Assembly (NCBI RefSeq): GCF_022179765.1
Contig: NZ_BPRE01000015.1
Coordinates: forward strand, 62,001-126,000
Length of the DNA stretch: 64,000 nucleotides
Direction: 5' to 3'
DNA from: Methylorubrum suomiense
GTDB taxonomy: Bacteria > Pseudomonadota > Alphaproteobacteria > Rhizobiales > Beijerinckiaceae
This document shows positions 54,716-64,000 of the stretch, piece by piece. Below the pieces are notes generated by a model. That model was not told the origin of the DNA. It did not search any database and was given only the letters and a program-made list of their open reading frames with translations. Position 1 is the stretch's first letter, and each line of letters opens with the position of its first letter. Both the position numbers and the translations under genes were made by a program.

Positions 54716-55042
54716 ATGCCCGCCCCCGAGTTCGACGCCGATGCCATGGCCGATCTGGAGGACCTGTTTGGGCGTCCGCGGCTGCTCGAACTGCTGTGCG
54801 CCTTGGATCAGGAGATCGTCAACCGACTTGTGCCCCCGTCCGATGATCGTGAGCAGCTCGCGCGCGACGCCCATATTCTGGTCTCATCGAGTGGCGCCCT
54901 GGCGTTCTCGACCCTGTCTCACTCCTGTGCACGCCTGGAACAAGCATGCTTGCGGCAGGTGGAGGTTGATGCGGCCCTGAGCGATGCGCTGAATGATGCG
55001 GCGCGAGCGCGATCGGCGATTGCTGCCTTACGGACCGGCTGA
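54716..55042 (+). CDS. Hpt-like histidine phosphotransfer domain protein (variant motif)
   Basis: A 108-residue all-helical protein. The phosphotransfer helix reads ARDAHILVSSSGALAFSTLSHSCARLE, with H53 where Hpt proteins have HxLKGxxxxLG. The usual Lys after the His is Val (V56) and the Gly is Ser (S57), so the motif is atypical. AGGAG 7 bases before ATG 54716 sets the start. It is divergent from the single-domain response regulator at 54214-54612, which may exchange phosphate with it. Phosphotransfer activity is therefore plausible but not certain. Confidence 0.7.
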   Translation: MPAPEFDADAMADLEDLFGRPRLLELLCALDQEIVNRLVPPSDDREQLARDAHILVSSSGALAFSTLSHSCARLEQACLRQVEVDAALSDALNDAARARSAIAALRTG

Positions 55043-55272
55043 GTCGTCGAGCGTTGCGACAGAGCAACACCTGTCCATGAAGAAGGTTTGCTCATGATCC
55101 CGTCCCAGGCGCGCCGCAAAGTTGGACGATAGCCAGCGTGTGCCGCCGCACCGGATCGTGCCAAGGCAAGGGCTAGGACGCCCTCAGCGTCAAGGACGCT
55201 TAACCATCAGCGGCTAAATCGGTCGCCAGTGGACATAACCGGCGCGCCATCGACGTGCCGAGGAGAACGACG

Positions 55273-55800
55273 ATGCCGACACCCGCGCGTATCCGTGGGC
55301 TTTCCCTCACCTTTGCAATCTGCGCTGCCCTCAGCCTCGGCGCCTGCTCCAAAGACCAGAATCTCGCCGACGCATCGGGTTTCGGCGCGGGCGGTGCGGC
55401 TGGTGGTATGGGCGGCGGTGCGGGACGACCCGGAAGCGCGCAGGATTTCGTGGTCAATATCGGCGACCGGGTGTTCTTCGAGTCCGACTCGACCGATCTG
55501 ACACCGACGGCCACCGCGACCCTGGACAAGCAAGCTGCTTGGTTGCAGCGCTACCCGCGCTACTCCTTCCTGATCGAGGGCCATGCCGACGAGCGCGGCA
55601 CCCGCGAGTACAACTTCTCCCTCGGTGCCCGACGCGGGCAGGCGGTCCAGGATTACCTCGCCTCCCGCGGCATCGCCGCGAACCGGATGCGAATGGTGTC
55701 CTACGGCAAGGAACGCCCGGTCGCGGTGTGCAACGACATCTCATGCTGGTCGCAGAACCGTCGCGCCGTGACCGTCCTCGACGGTGGCGCCGGTTCCTGA
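55273..55800 (+). CDS. pal: Peptidoglycan-associated lipoprotein Pal
   Basis: A 175-residue outer-membrane lipoprotein of the Tol-Pal system. The signal ends in lipobox LSLGACS (lipidated Cys). A Gly-rich linker (FGAGGAAGGMGGGAG) precedes the OmpA-C domain: VFFESDSTDLTPTATATLDKQAAWL, FLIEGHADERGTREYNFSLGARRGQAVQDYL and the diaminopimelate-contacting region. AGGAG upstream picks ATG 55273. tolQRAB are not adjacent here; cpoB follows. Confidence 0.96.
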   Translation: MPTPARIRGLSLTFAICAALSLGACSKDQNLADASGFGAGGAAGGMGGGAGRPGSAQDFVVNIGDRVFFESDSTDLTPTATATLDKQAAWLQRYPRYSFLIEGHADERGTREYNFSLGARRGQAVQDYLASRGIAANRMRMVSYGKERPVAVCNDISCWSQNRRAVTVLDGGAGS

Positions 55801-55896
55801 GGCCCGCTCGCGGAAGATCCCGGTTTTGCGGCCGGCCGGGCCTTCTGCTAACGCGAGGAACGGCCGCGAACGAATGGACGATCGGTGCCAGCCGCT

Positions 55897-56904
55897 ATGC
55901 TCCGCCGCCTTCTCCTTACCGTCGGGATCGCTCTCGCCTGCTGCGCACCTGCGGGCGCGCAGGATGCGTCCGAGCTGATCGTCCGCCTGAATCGGCTGGA
56001 GAATGTCTCCCGCCAGATGTCGGGCCAGATCGAGACGTTGCAATACGAAAATCGTCAGCTGAAAGAGCAGCTGCGCAAGTTCCAGGAGGATGTCGAGTTC
56101 CGCTTCCAGGACGGGAAGGGAAGCGCCCCCGCCGCACCGCGTCGGGCGCCCGCGCCGCCTCCCGCGGCCTCGCCGGCCCCCTCGGGCGCACCCTACGGCG
56201 TTAATCCGGGCGAGGGTAAGCCGGCCAAGCGGGGCGATGCATTCGACCCGGCGCAGAATCCGAATGCACCCGGTGCGCCGAAACAATTCGGGACCACGCA
56301 GCCCTCGCTGCCGCTGCCCACTGGTGCCATCGCCGAGGCGGAGGCACCGATGCGCCGCGCGGGTGTGGACGAGGGCGATGCCGGCGAGCCCGGCGACACC
56401 GATCTGCCGCCCCCCGGCCTCGGAGGTCCGGTCGATATCGCGCCGCCCCAACCCCGCGCTGTGGTCGCGACGGCCGAGCCGCAGGGATCGGCCAGTATCG
56501 CTGCCACGGGCAGTGGCGACGCCCAGGCGGATTTCGAGACTGCCTACGCGCTCATCCGCGAACGGCAATATGAGCAGGCCGAAATGAGCCTGCGCCAGTT
56601 CATCCAGTCGCATCCGCGCAATAGCTTGGTGCCGAAGGCGACCTACTGGCTCGGTGAGAGCTACCTGCAGCGCAATCGCTCCCGCGAGGCCGCCGAGCAG
56701 TTTCTGAAAGTCTCGACCGACTACGCCAACTCCCCGGTCGCTCCTGAGGCAATGATGAAGCTCGGAGCCTCGCTCCATGCCCTCGGTGCTAAGGCGCAGG
56801 CCTGCGCGACCCTCGCGGAAGTCGAGCGGAAATTTCCGAGCGCGGGCGCCACGGTGCGCCAGGGCGTCGAGCGGGAGCTGAAGCGCGCCCGCTGCGCGGC
56901 TTGA
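55897..56904 (+). CDS. cpoB: Tol-Pal cell division coordinator CpoB (YbgF)
   Basis: A 335-residue periplasmic protein. A signal peptide ends near AGAQ. A coiled-coil helix (ELIVRLNRLENVSRQMSGQIETLQYENRQLKEQLRKFQ) is the trimerisation part. A long Pro/Ala-rich linker (about residues 80-215) follows. The C-terminal TPR-like domain (DFETAYALIRERQYEQAEMSLRQFIQSHP to TLAEVERKFP) carries the repeats that bind TolA/PBP1B in E. coli. The start could be GTG 55885 or ATG 55897. Its stop overlaps the tilS start. Confidence 0.93.
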   Translation: MLRRLLLTVGIALACCAPAGAQDASELIVRLNRLENVSRQMSGQIETLQYENRQLKEQLRKFQEDVEFRFQDGKGSAPAAPRRAPAPPPAASPAPSGAPYGVNPGEGKPAKRGDAFDPAQNPNAPGAPKQFGTTQPSLPLPTGAIAEAEAPMRRAGVDEGDAGEPGDTDLPPPGLGGPVDIAPPQPRAVVATAEPQGSASIAATGSGDAQADFETAYALIRERQYEQAEMSLRQFIQSHPRNSLVPKATYWLGESYLQRNRSREAAEQFLKVSTDYANSPVAPEAMMKLGASLHALGAKAQACATLAEVERKFPSAGATVRQGVERELKRARCAA

Positions 56905-57932
56905 GCCGAACGGTAACAGGCTCCTCCATCGACGAGCGTATCGCCCGCGCGCTCGCAATGATCCTCGACGCAGCCACGGCCCCCCTACTGCTGGCCGTAT
57001 CTGGTGGTCCAGATTCGACGGCCCTCATGCACGCGGCTGCCAGGTACGGATCGCCGGCAAGCCTGTCCGTCGCCACCGTCGATCATGGATTGCGCGCGGG
57101 CTCGACGGCGGAAGCCAGATCGGTCGGCGAACGGGCCGCCGCGCTCGGGTTGCGGCATGCCGTGCTGACCTGGGAAAAGCCCCGGCGCGACGGGCAGATC
57201 CAGGCCGAAGCGCGGGCCGCACGCTATCGCCTGTTGTCGGCGCATGCCGAGCGGGTCGGCGCCGAGATCCTCCTCACGGCCCATACACTCGACGATCAAG
57301 CCGAGACCGTCCTGATGCGTCTCATCGCCGGCAGTGGGCCCGCAGGCCTCGCGGGGATGCGCGCGGAACGTCGGCTCACGCCAAACTTGCGGCTTCTTCG
57401 CCCGTTTCTCTCGATCGAGAAGGCCGACCTCGTCTCTTACTGTAAGGCCCATTCGCTGAGCTTCGTCAGCGATCCATCCAATGGGGATGAGCGCTTCGCC
57501 CGTGCCCGGCTACGGCGGCTGATGCCGGCTCTGGAGGGGGAGGGGCTCACGGCATCGAGGCTGGCGCGGCTTGCGCATCGCCTCGCGCGCGACGATGCGG
57601 CTCTCGCGGCGACCGCCGCTGGTCTGTTCAAAGAAGTGACCCGCGAGAGTGAGGGGGAGGGGGTCGTTGTCGATGGCCGCCGCCTGGCCGGCGAAGCGGA
57701 TGCGCTCGTCCTCCGTGTCATCGATACCGCTCTCGATGCTGTTGCCTCCCAGCTCGAGGGGGAGCGGGTACCGAGACGGCTGGAGCGGCTTGAGAGCCTC
57801 GTCCTCGACGCGATTCTGCCCGCGTTGGCCCGAGGCGACACGATCCGACGGACCCTGAGGGGCGTGATTGTCAGCGTCGGTTCCTCGGGACGCATCCGCC
57901 TCACGCCCGCCGCGCCGCGCCGGATGCGGTGA
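56901..57932 (+). CDS. tilS: tRNA(Ile)-lysidine synthetase
   Basis: A 343-residue enzyme that converts C34 of tRNA-Ile(CAU) to lysidine using ATP. The P-loop SGGPDS is at residues 34-39. TAHTLDDQAETVLMRLIAGSGPAGLAGM is the conserved core and LLRPFLSIEKADLVSYC the next motif. The C-terminal extension is shorter than in E. coli TilS, typical of alphaproteobacteria. The TTG start at 56901 overlaps the cpoB stop as TTGA; ATG 56958 is possible but would remove part of the N-terminus. Confidence 0.92.
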   Translation: MSRTVTGSSIDERIARALAMILDAATAPLLLAVSGGPDSTALMHAAARYGSPASLSVATVDHGLRAGSTAEARSVGERAAALGLRHAVLTWEKPRRDGQIQAEARAARYRLLSAHAERVGAEILLTAHTLDDQAETVLMRLIAGSGPAGLAGMRAERRLTPNLRLLRPFLSIEKADLVSYCKAHSLSFVSDPSNGDERFARARLRRLMPALEGEGLTASRLARLAHRLARDDAALAATAAGLFKEVTRESEGEGVVVDGRRLAGEADALVLRVIDTALDAVASQLEGERVPRRLERLESLVLDAILPALARGDTIRRTLRGVIVSVGSSGRIRLTPAAPRRMR

Positions 57933-58082
57933 ACCGCGGCAATAATCCTGTGGGGCGACCTCGCCGCAGGGCGCTTCGATTTACTTGGCAAGGGGAGGAG
58001 CGCCGCCTACATTGGCTCCGAGCGCGTGGAGCATGCCCCGGCAGCCGCGGGAAGTCGCCCGCACGCCTCTCAGGACCGAGAG

Positions 58083-60011
<1,929 letters not shown>

Positions 60012-60039
60012 CGCGGTCTCCCACGGCAACTTCTAATCA

Positions 60040-60065
60040 GGGCCCGCTCCGGCGGGCCCTTTTTT
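60040..60065 (+). terminator. Rho-independent terminator of ftsH
   Basis: GGGCCCGC / GCGGGCCC stem with a TCCG loop, followed by TTTTTT, about 30 bases after the ftsH stop. Confidence 0.9.
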
Positions 60066-60188
60066 GTGCAACAGTAACGGGTGCCGTGTCAGATGCGGCG
60101 CGGCGGTTCACCATCGATTCGCCACGCTTCGTCACCAGCCGTGTACCGCTTTATCGTATAGGGACCCGGGCAACCGGGAGCGACGGAC

Positions 60189-61529
60189 TTGCGCAAGTAC
60201 TTTGGAACCGACGGCGTCCGCGGACGCGCCAACGGCGTGATCACCCCGGAGCTCGCCCTGAAGGTGGGGCAAGCGGCCGGCGTCGTGTTTCAGCGGGGCG
60301 ATCACCGTCATCGCGTGGTGATTGGTAAGGACACCCGTCTTTCGGGCTACATGATCGAGACGGCCCTGGTCGCCGGGTTCACGTCCGTCGGCATGGATGT
60401 GCTGCTGCTCGGCCCGATGCCGACACCGGCGGTCGCGATGCTCACCCGTTCCATGCGCGCCGATCTCGGCGTCATGATTTCGGCCTCGCACAACCCGTTC
60501 GAGGATAACGGCATCAAGTTGTTCGGTCCCGACGGGTTCAAGCTCAATGACGAGCTTGAGCTCGAGATCGAGGGGCTTCTCGACGGCGATCTCCGCAAGA
60601 AGCTGGCCGGTTCACGTGATCTCGGACGCGCTAAGCGCATCGAGAGCGTGCATGCGCGCTACATCGAGTTCGCTAAGCGCACGCTTCCGCGTCACGTCAC
60701 GCTCGAAGGCCTGCGCGTCGTCGTCGATTGCGCCAACGGCGCCGCCTACCGCGTCGCCCCTGAAACGTTGTGGGAGCTCGGCGCCGAGGTCATCTCCATC
60801 GGTGTCGAACCCGACGGCTTCAACATCAACCACGATGTCGGCTCGACCGCCCCGGACGCGCTCATCAGCAAGGTCCGTGAGCTTCGCGCCGATGTCGGCA
60901 TCGCCCTCGACGGCGACGCCGATCGGGTGCTGATCGTCGATGAGAAGGGGCAGAAGGTTGACGGGGATCAACTGATGGCGGTGGTCGCTCGCTCCTGGAA
61001 GGAGGACGAGCGTCTCACCCAGCCTGGCTTGGTCGCGACCATCATGTCGAATCTGGGCCTGGAACGCTACGTCAACGGCCTCGGGCTGTCGCTCGCTCGA
61101 ACGGCGGTCGGGGATCGCTACGTTCTCGAATACATGCGGGAGCACGGCTACAATCTCGGGGGCGAACAGTCCGGCCACATCATCATGTCGGATTATGCCA
61201 CGACCGGCGACGGGCTTGTCGCGGCCCTTCAGCTCCTGAGCGTGGTCAAGCGTCAGGAACGGCCGGTGAGCGAGGTCTGTCATTGCTTCGAGCCGTTGCC
61301 GCAGATCCTGAAGAACGTCCGCTTCCGCTCCGGTGAGCCGCTGCGCGCCGATTCCGTCGTCTCGGCCATCGCTCAGGCCAAGGACCGGCTCGGCGCCTCG
61401 GGTCGTCTCGTCATTCGTCCGTCGGGGACCGAGCCGGTGATCCGCGTCATGGCTGAAGGCGATGACCGCGCGCTCGTCAACGAGGTGGTGGATGAGGTGG
61501 TCGACGCGGTGACCCGCGCCGCCGCCTAA
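60189..61529 (+). CDS. glmM: Phosphoglucosamine mutase
   Basis: A 446-residue enzyme converting glucosamine-6-P to glucosamine-1-P for UDP-GlcNAc. KYFGTDGVRGRAN opens the protein. The active phosphoserine S100 is in MISASHNPFEDNGIKLF. The metal loop is ALDGDADRVLIVDEKG, GGEQSGHIIMSDYATTGDG is the sugar-binding loop and RPSGTEPVIRVMAEG the phosphate loop. The start is TTG 60189, with GGGAG about 8 bases upstream. ftsH precedes it but a terminator lies between, so it has its own promoter. Confidence 0.97.
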   Translation: MRKYFGTDGVRGRANGVITPELALKVGQAAGVVFQRGDHRHRVVIGKDTRLSGYMIETALVAGFTSVGMDVLLLGPMPTPAVAMLTRSMRADLGVMISASHNPFEDNGIKLFGPDGFKLNDELELEIEGLLDGDLRKKLAGSRDLGRAKRIESVHARYIEFAKRTLPRHVTLEGLRVVVDCANGAAYRVAPETLWELGAEVISIGVEPDGFNINHDVGSTAPDALISKVRELRADVGIALDGDADRVLIVDEKGQKVDGDQLMAVVARSWKEDERLTQPGLVATIMSNLGLERYVNGLGLSLARTAVGDRYVLEYMREHGYNLGGEQSGHIIMSDYATTGDGLVAALQLLSVVKRQERPVSEVCHCFEPLPQILKNVRFRSGEPLRADSVVSAIAQAKDRLGASGRLVIRPSGTEPVIRVMAEGDDRALVNEVVDEVVDAVTRAAA

Positions 61530-61868
61530 CGGCGCTGATGGGCAAGCCCCCGGCTTCCGCAATGAGGCCGGGGCTAGCGGGTCATCTCCTCCGCATCTGC
61601 TGAAAACAAAATCACCCTGCGATCATCGAGGGCTTCCCAACAGTTGCGATAGCTGTCGGCTGATCGAATGAACTTGCGGACGGCCTCCGGAATTCGCTGC
61701 AATTCGCCCACCTGTGGCAGTTTTGAAGTTCCGACGAGAAATCATGGAAATCGGCAAGGCTAATTTTTAGCGTTAAGCGCGGCTTAACCGCCGGGGATCA
61801 TTCTTCCACTCGCACCACGGGCTGGCCTCCCTGTTTTTCGGCGCGCCCAACGAGTGAAGGATATCCGC
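61530..61868. other. Intergenic region between glmM and the first porin-like gene
   Basis: About 340 bases. A GC-rich hairpin (CCCCGGC / GCCGGGG) lies 15-40 bases after the glmM stop without a T-run. The rest is AT-richer and probably holds the promoter of the outer-membrane protein gene. Confidence 0.45.
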
Positions 61869-62732
61869 ATGCGCCGCCGCACAACGCAGCTCGCCTGGGC
61901 GCGCTCTCTTACGCTCCTCGCGGGCGTCGGGGTGCCCTGCCTGGCCCAAGCCGCCGATCTTCTGCCTCCGCCGCCTCCGCCCCCGCCGCTTGTCGAGACC
62001 GTCGATTTTGCCGGTGGCTGGTACCTCCGCGGTGATGCTGGCTGGGGTGACCTCGAACTGCGTCGCACGGAGGCGATCGACGTCTCCAAGCCGCCGACCC
62101 CGTACAGTTACAAGGCCATCCAGGACAAGGTCGGTAGCCAGTGGTTTGCCGGAGGCGGTGTCGGCTATCAGGTCAACCCGTGGCTGCGCTTCGATGCCAC
62201 CGGCGAGTACCGCTTTCATGCGAAGTGGCACCTCTATGCCGAGGATACGACGTTTCCGAACACCAACGGTTACAACCTGACCAAGGGTAAGTTCGATTCG
62301 GTCGTTGGCCTCGTCAACGGCTACGTCGAACTCGGTACCTTCTTTGGCGTGACACCGTTCTTCGGCGCGGGCGTCGGCGTGGCCCACCACATGTTCGGCA
62401 CCGCGAACGATTACGGCTTCGGCGCCTATGCCGGCGGCTACGGCACCGGTCCGGCCAAGGATAAGACGAACTTCGCCTGGGCTGCCCATGCGGGTATCGC
62501 CTATGCCCTGTCCCACAACGTCAAGCTCGAATTAGCGTATCGCTACCTCAACATGGGTGACGCCCAGACGGGTATCGTGACCTGCGGCGCGACGTGTCTG
62601 AGCACGGTCTACCGCGTCAAGGAAATCGATACCCACGATGTGAAGGTCGGTCTGCGCTACCTGCTCGGTGCGCCTGCGCCCCTGCCGCCGATGGATTATC
62701 CGGCGCCCGGCCCGCTGGTGCGCAAGTACTGA
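61869..62732 (+). CDS. Outer-membrane beta-barrel protein (Omp25/porin family-like)
   Basis: A 287-residue protein. A signal peptide (LAWARSLTLLAGVGVPCLAQA) is followed by the proline run LLPPPPPPPPLVET, then FAGGWYLRGDAGWGD, the common start of Rhizobiales Omp25/Omp31-type barrels. Alternating strands (VGGVGYQVNPWLRFDATGEYRF, LGTFFGVTPFFGAGVGVAHH, HAGIAYALSHNVKLELAYRYLNMG) end with KVGLRYLL. AAGGA 7 bases upstream picks ATG 61869. Such proteins anchor or stabilise the outer membrane. A paralogue-like gene follows. Confidence 0.88.
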   Translation: MRRRTTQLAWARSLTLLAGVGVPCLAQAADLLPPPPPPPPLVETVDFAGGWYLRGDAGWGDLELRRTEAIDVSKPPTPYSYKAIQDKVGSQWFAGGGVGYQVNPWLRFDATGEYRFHAKWHLYAEDTTFPNTNGYNLTKGKFDSVVGLVNGYVELGTFFGVTPFFGAGVGVAHHMFGTANDYGFGAYAGGYGTGPAKDKTNFAWAAHAGIAYALSHNVKLELAYRYLNMGDAQTGIVTCGATCLSTVYRVKEIDTHDVKVGLRYLLGAPAPLPPMDYPAPGPLVRKY

Positions 62733-62765
62733 GTGTAGCCATCCAATCGAGTTGCCTGACGGAGG

Positions 62766-62800
62766 AGACGGCGCGGGACATCCCGCGCCGTCTTTCTTTG
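62766..62800 (+). terminator. Rho-independent terminator between the two barrel genes
   Basis: GACGGCGCGGGA / TCCCGCGCCGTC perfect stem with a CA loop, followed by TTTCTTT, about 35 bases after the first barrel gene. Confidence 0.85.
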
Positions 62801-62901
62801 TTCGGACGTGAGCCGTTAAGGTTAAGTGGATCATAACCTTCTTGCGGCAACCTCTGGACAATCGCAGAGCGGCTCCGGCCGCCGATGACCCGAGAGAGTC
62901 C

Positions 62902-63735
62902 ATGATCGGTCTGCAGAGTTTCGCCCTTGCGGCGGCCATCATCGTCTGCGCTGCGCCTGGCCTTGCCGCAGCGGCGGATCTCCCCCCTCCGCCGCCGCTG
63001 CCGGTGGCCGCTCCCGTCGAGATCGGCGGCAGCTGGTATCTGCGGGGCGACTACACGGAAAGCTGGTTCCGCCATCCCAAGGATGCGGCCTTGCCCGACC
63101 CCAACGATCCCGGCCTGCCCCCCCTCGTCGGAGTGCGCATGAGCCGCGAGGGCGGCTATGGCGGCGGTGTCGGCTACCGCATCAATCCGTGGCTTCGCGT
63201 CGATGCGACGTTTGATCAGCGGTCCAGCTCGGATTTCCGAGCCTTCTCGTCTCGCTCGAACTTCGCAACCGGCTACAACGTCGAGGCCGGCAAGATCGAT
63301 GTTCTGACCGGTCTCGTGAACGTCTACGCCGATCTCGGGACATGGTACGGCTTCACGCCCTATATCGGCGCCGGCATCGGCTTTGCCGACAAAAACATGC
63401 GTCGCAATTACACCCAAACCACCTGCCTGATCGCGGAATGCGACGGCGTCACCGGCTCGCTGCCTGGTCCGCGCGATGCGGTGCCCCGGCCCAATCATTC
63501 CGTTGCGAGCTTCGCCTGGGCGCTCACCGCCGGTCTGTCCTACGACATCGGCGCGGGCTTTACCGTGGACGCTGCCTATCGCTACGTCGATCTCGGGCGT
63601 TCCAAGAGCGGCCTCGACGCCTACGGCTTCGGCACCCGCGTAAAGGACTTGGCCTCCAACGAGTTTCGCATCGGCCTGCGCTACAGCTTCTCGAACCTGT
63701 TCACGCCCGGGCTGAACAACCCCTACGGCAATTGA
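62902..63735 (+). CDS. Outer-membrane beta-barrel protein (Omp25/porin family-like), second copy
   Basis: A 277-residue protein with a signal peptide (FALAAAIIVCAAPGLAAAA), the run DLPPPPPLPVAAP, then IGGSWYLRGDYTESWF. Barrel strands include GVGYRINPWLRVDATFDQRSSSD, LGTWYGFTPYIGAGIGFADKN, AGLSYDIGAGFTVDAAYRYVDLG and the final EFRIGLRYSF. The layout matches the previous gene (GWYLRGD / GSWYLRGD, INPWLR / VNPWLR), so the two are related. ATG 62902 is chosen. The sequence after the terminal strand (SNLFTPGLNNPYGN) is an unusual short tail. Confidence 0.87.
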   Translation: MIGLQSFALAAAIIVCAAPGLAAAADLPPPPPLPVAAPVEIGGSWYLRGDYTESWFRHPKDAALPDPNDPGLPPLVGVRMSREGGYGGGVGYRINPWLRVDATFDQRSSSDFRAFSSRSNFATGYNVEAGKIDVLTGLVNVYADLGTWYGFTPYIGAGIGFADKNMRRNYTQTTCLIAECDGVTGSLPGPRDAVPRPNHSVASFAWALTAGLSYDIGAGFTVDAAYRYVDLGRSKSGLDAYGFGTRVKDLASNEFRIGLRYSFSNLFTPGLNNPYGN

Positions 63736-64000
63736 TGCCGGGGCGCCGATCGCGACCGTAGGTCGGGGTCGGTCACCCTATTCATCAGGCACTTCGGGCC
63801 TTGAACTCGCGCTCGATGCCGTATCGGCAACCGGAAGATATCGACGACGCTTCGCGCGGATTGCCTAAGCCTTGAGGGCTTCAGGGTGCCGCGCTTCTGG
63901 CGCTGGCACCCGGCGGTGAACACCGCGCCGGGCCGGTGCGCCCCTTCATCATAACCATGACGGCCGGATCAGACTGCTTGCCATTCTTAGCGTGGTCTTC
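63736..64000. other. Unassigned right end of the window
   Basis: 265 bases after the last barrel gene. A minus-strand open frame exists but has no recognisable pattern. Nothing else was identified. Confidence 0.4.

Overview
The window is GC-rich alphaproteobacterial chromosome. Gene content and order point to the Methylobacteriaceae, most likely a Methylorubrum/Methylobacterium extorquens-type organism. The clues are a 721-residue methylmalonyl-CoA mutase large subunit, the order pal-cpoB-tilS-ftsH-glmM, groESL behind a CIRCE element, tandem Omp25-like porins with proline-rich N-termini, and a YejA/YejB transporter. The assignment comes from protein reading only; no database search was possible.

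Layout. 1-1603: clpS and the start of clpA (minus strand). 2162-6459: a D,D-carboxypeptidase with a SPOR domain, a membrane J-domain protein, a membrane-anchored DegP-type protease and a small conserved protein. 6452-8318: a dead DUF817 membrane-protein gene split by an IS630-family element whose TA target duplication can be seen exactly. 8470-12877: a membrane protein, mcmA and manC. 12947-21148 (all minus): glpD, three small membrane proteins, glcE, a Wzx-type flippase, a GT4 glycosyltransferase and a CorA-type transporter. 21224-23448: heat-shock promoter, CIRCE, groES, groEL, terminator. 23606-27024: a Pit phosphate transporter, an SDHAF4-type assembly factor and rsmB. 27025-28470: a small accessory patch with a zinc-motif protein, relics of an IS transposase and of a small gene, and a lower-GC gene that may encode a BECR-fold nuclease. 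28467-31580: small and large membrane proteins, a di-haem peroxidase and a cupredoxin. 31767-39064: a GGDEF/EAL protein, Mn-catalase, a DUF892 ferritin-like protein and a CHASE2 adenylate/guanylate cyclase. 39216-42733: tRNA-Ser(GCT), an acyl-CoA synthetase divergent from a class A beta-lactamase, and a GNAT acetyltransferase. 42793-47696: yejB and two tandem yejA paralogues. 48059-54612: a membrane-anchored cytochrome c with a long charged tail, kdsB-pheA, small proteins, tRNA-Lys(CTT), hemC and a response regulator. 54716-61529: an Hpt-like protein, pal, cpoB, tilS, ftsH and glmM. 61869-63735: two outer-membrane beta-barrel proteins.

How the parts fit. Most of the window is housekeeping: proteostasis (ClpAS, DegP, FtsH, GroESL), envelope (DacA, ManC, KdsB, GlmM, Pal, CpoB, flippase and glycosyltransferase, porins), central carbon (Mcm, GlpD, GlcE), and signalling (c-di-GMP, cyclic nucleotide, response regulator with Hpt). 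Accessory DNA is limited to the IS630/DUF817 locus and the 27.0-28.5 kb patch. No CRISPR array, prophage or complete defence island was seen. The observations most worth following are the DUF817 gene that can be reconstructed across the IS, the possible lone BECR-fold nuclease beside IS relics, the yejAAB cluster without yejEF, and the peroxidase/cupredoxin/membrane-protein group.
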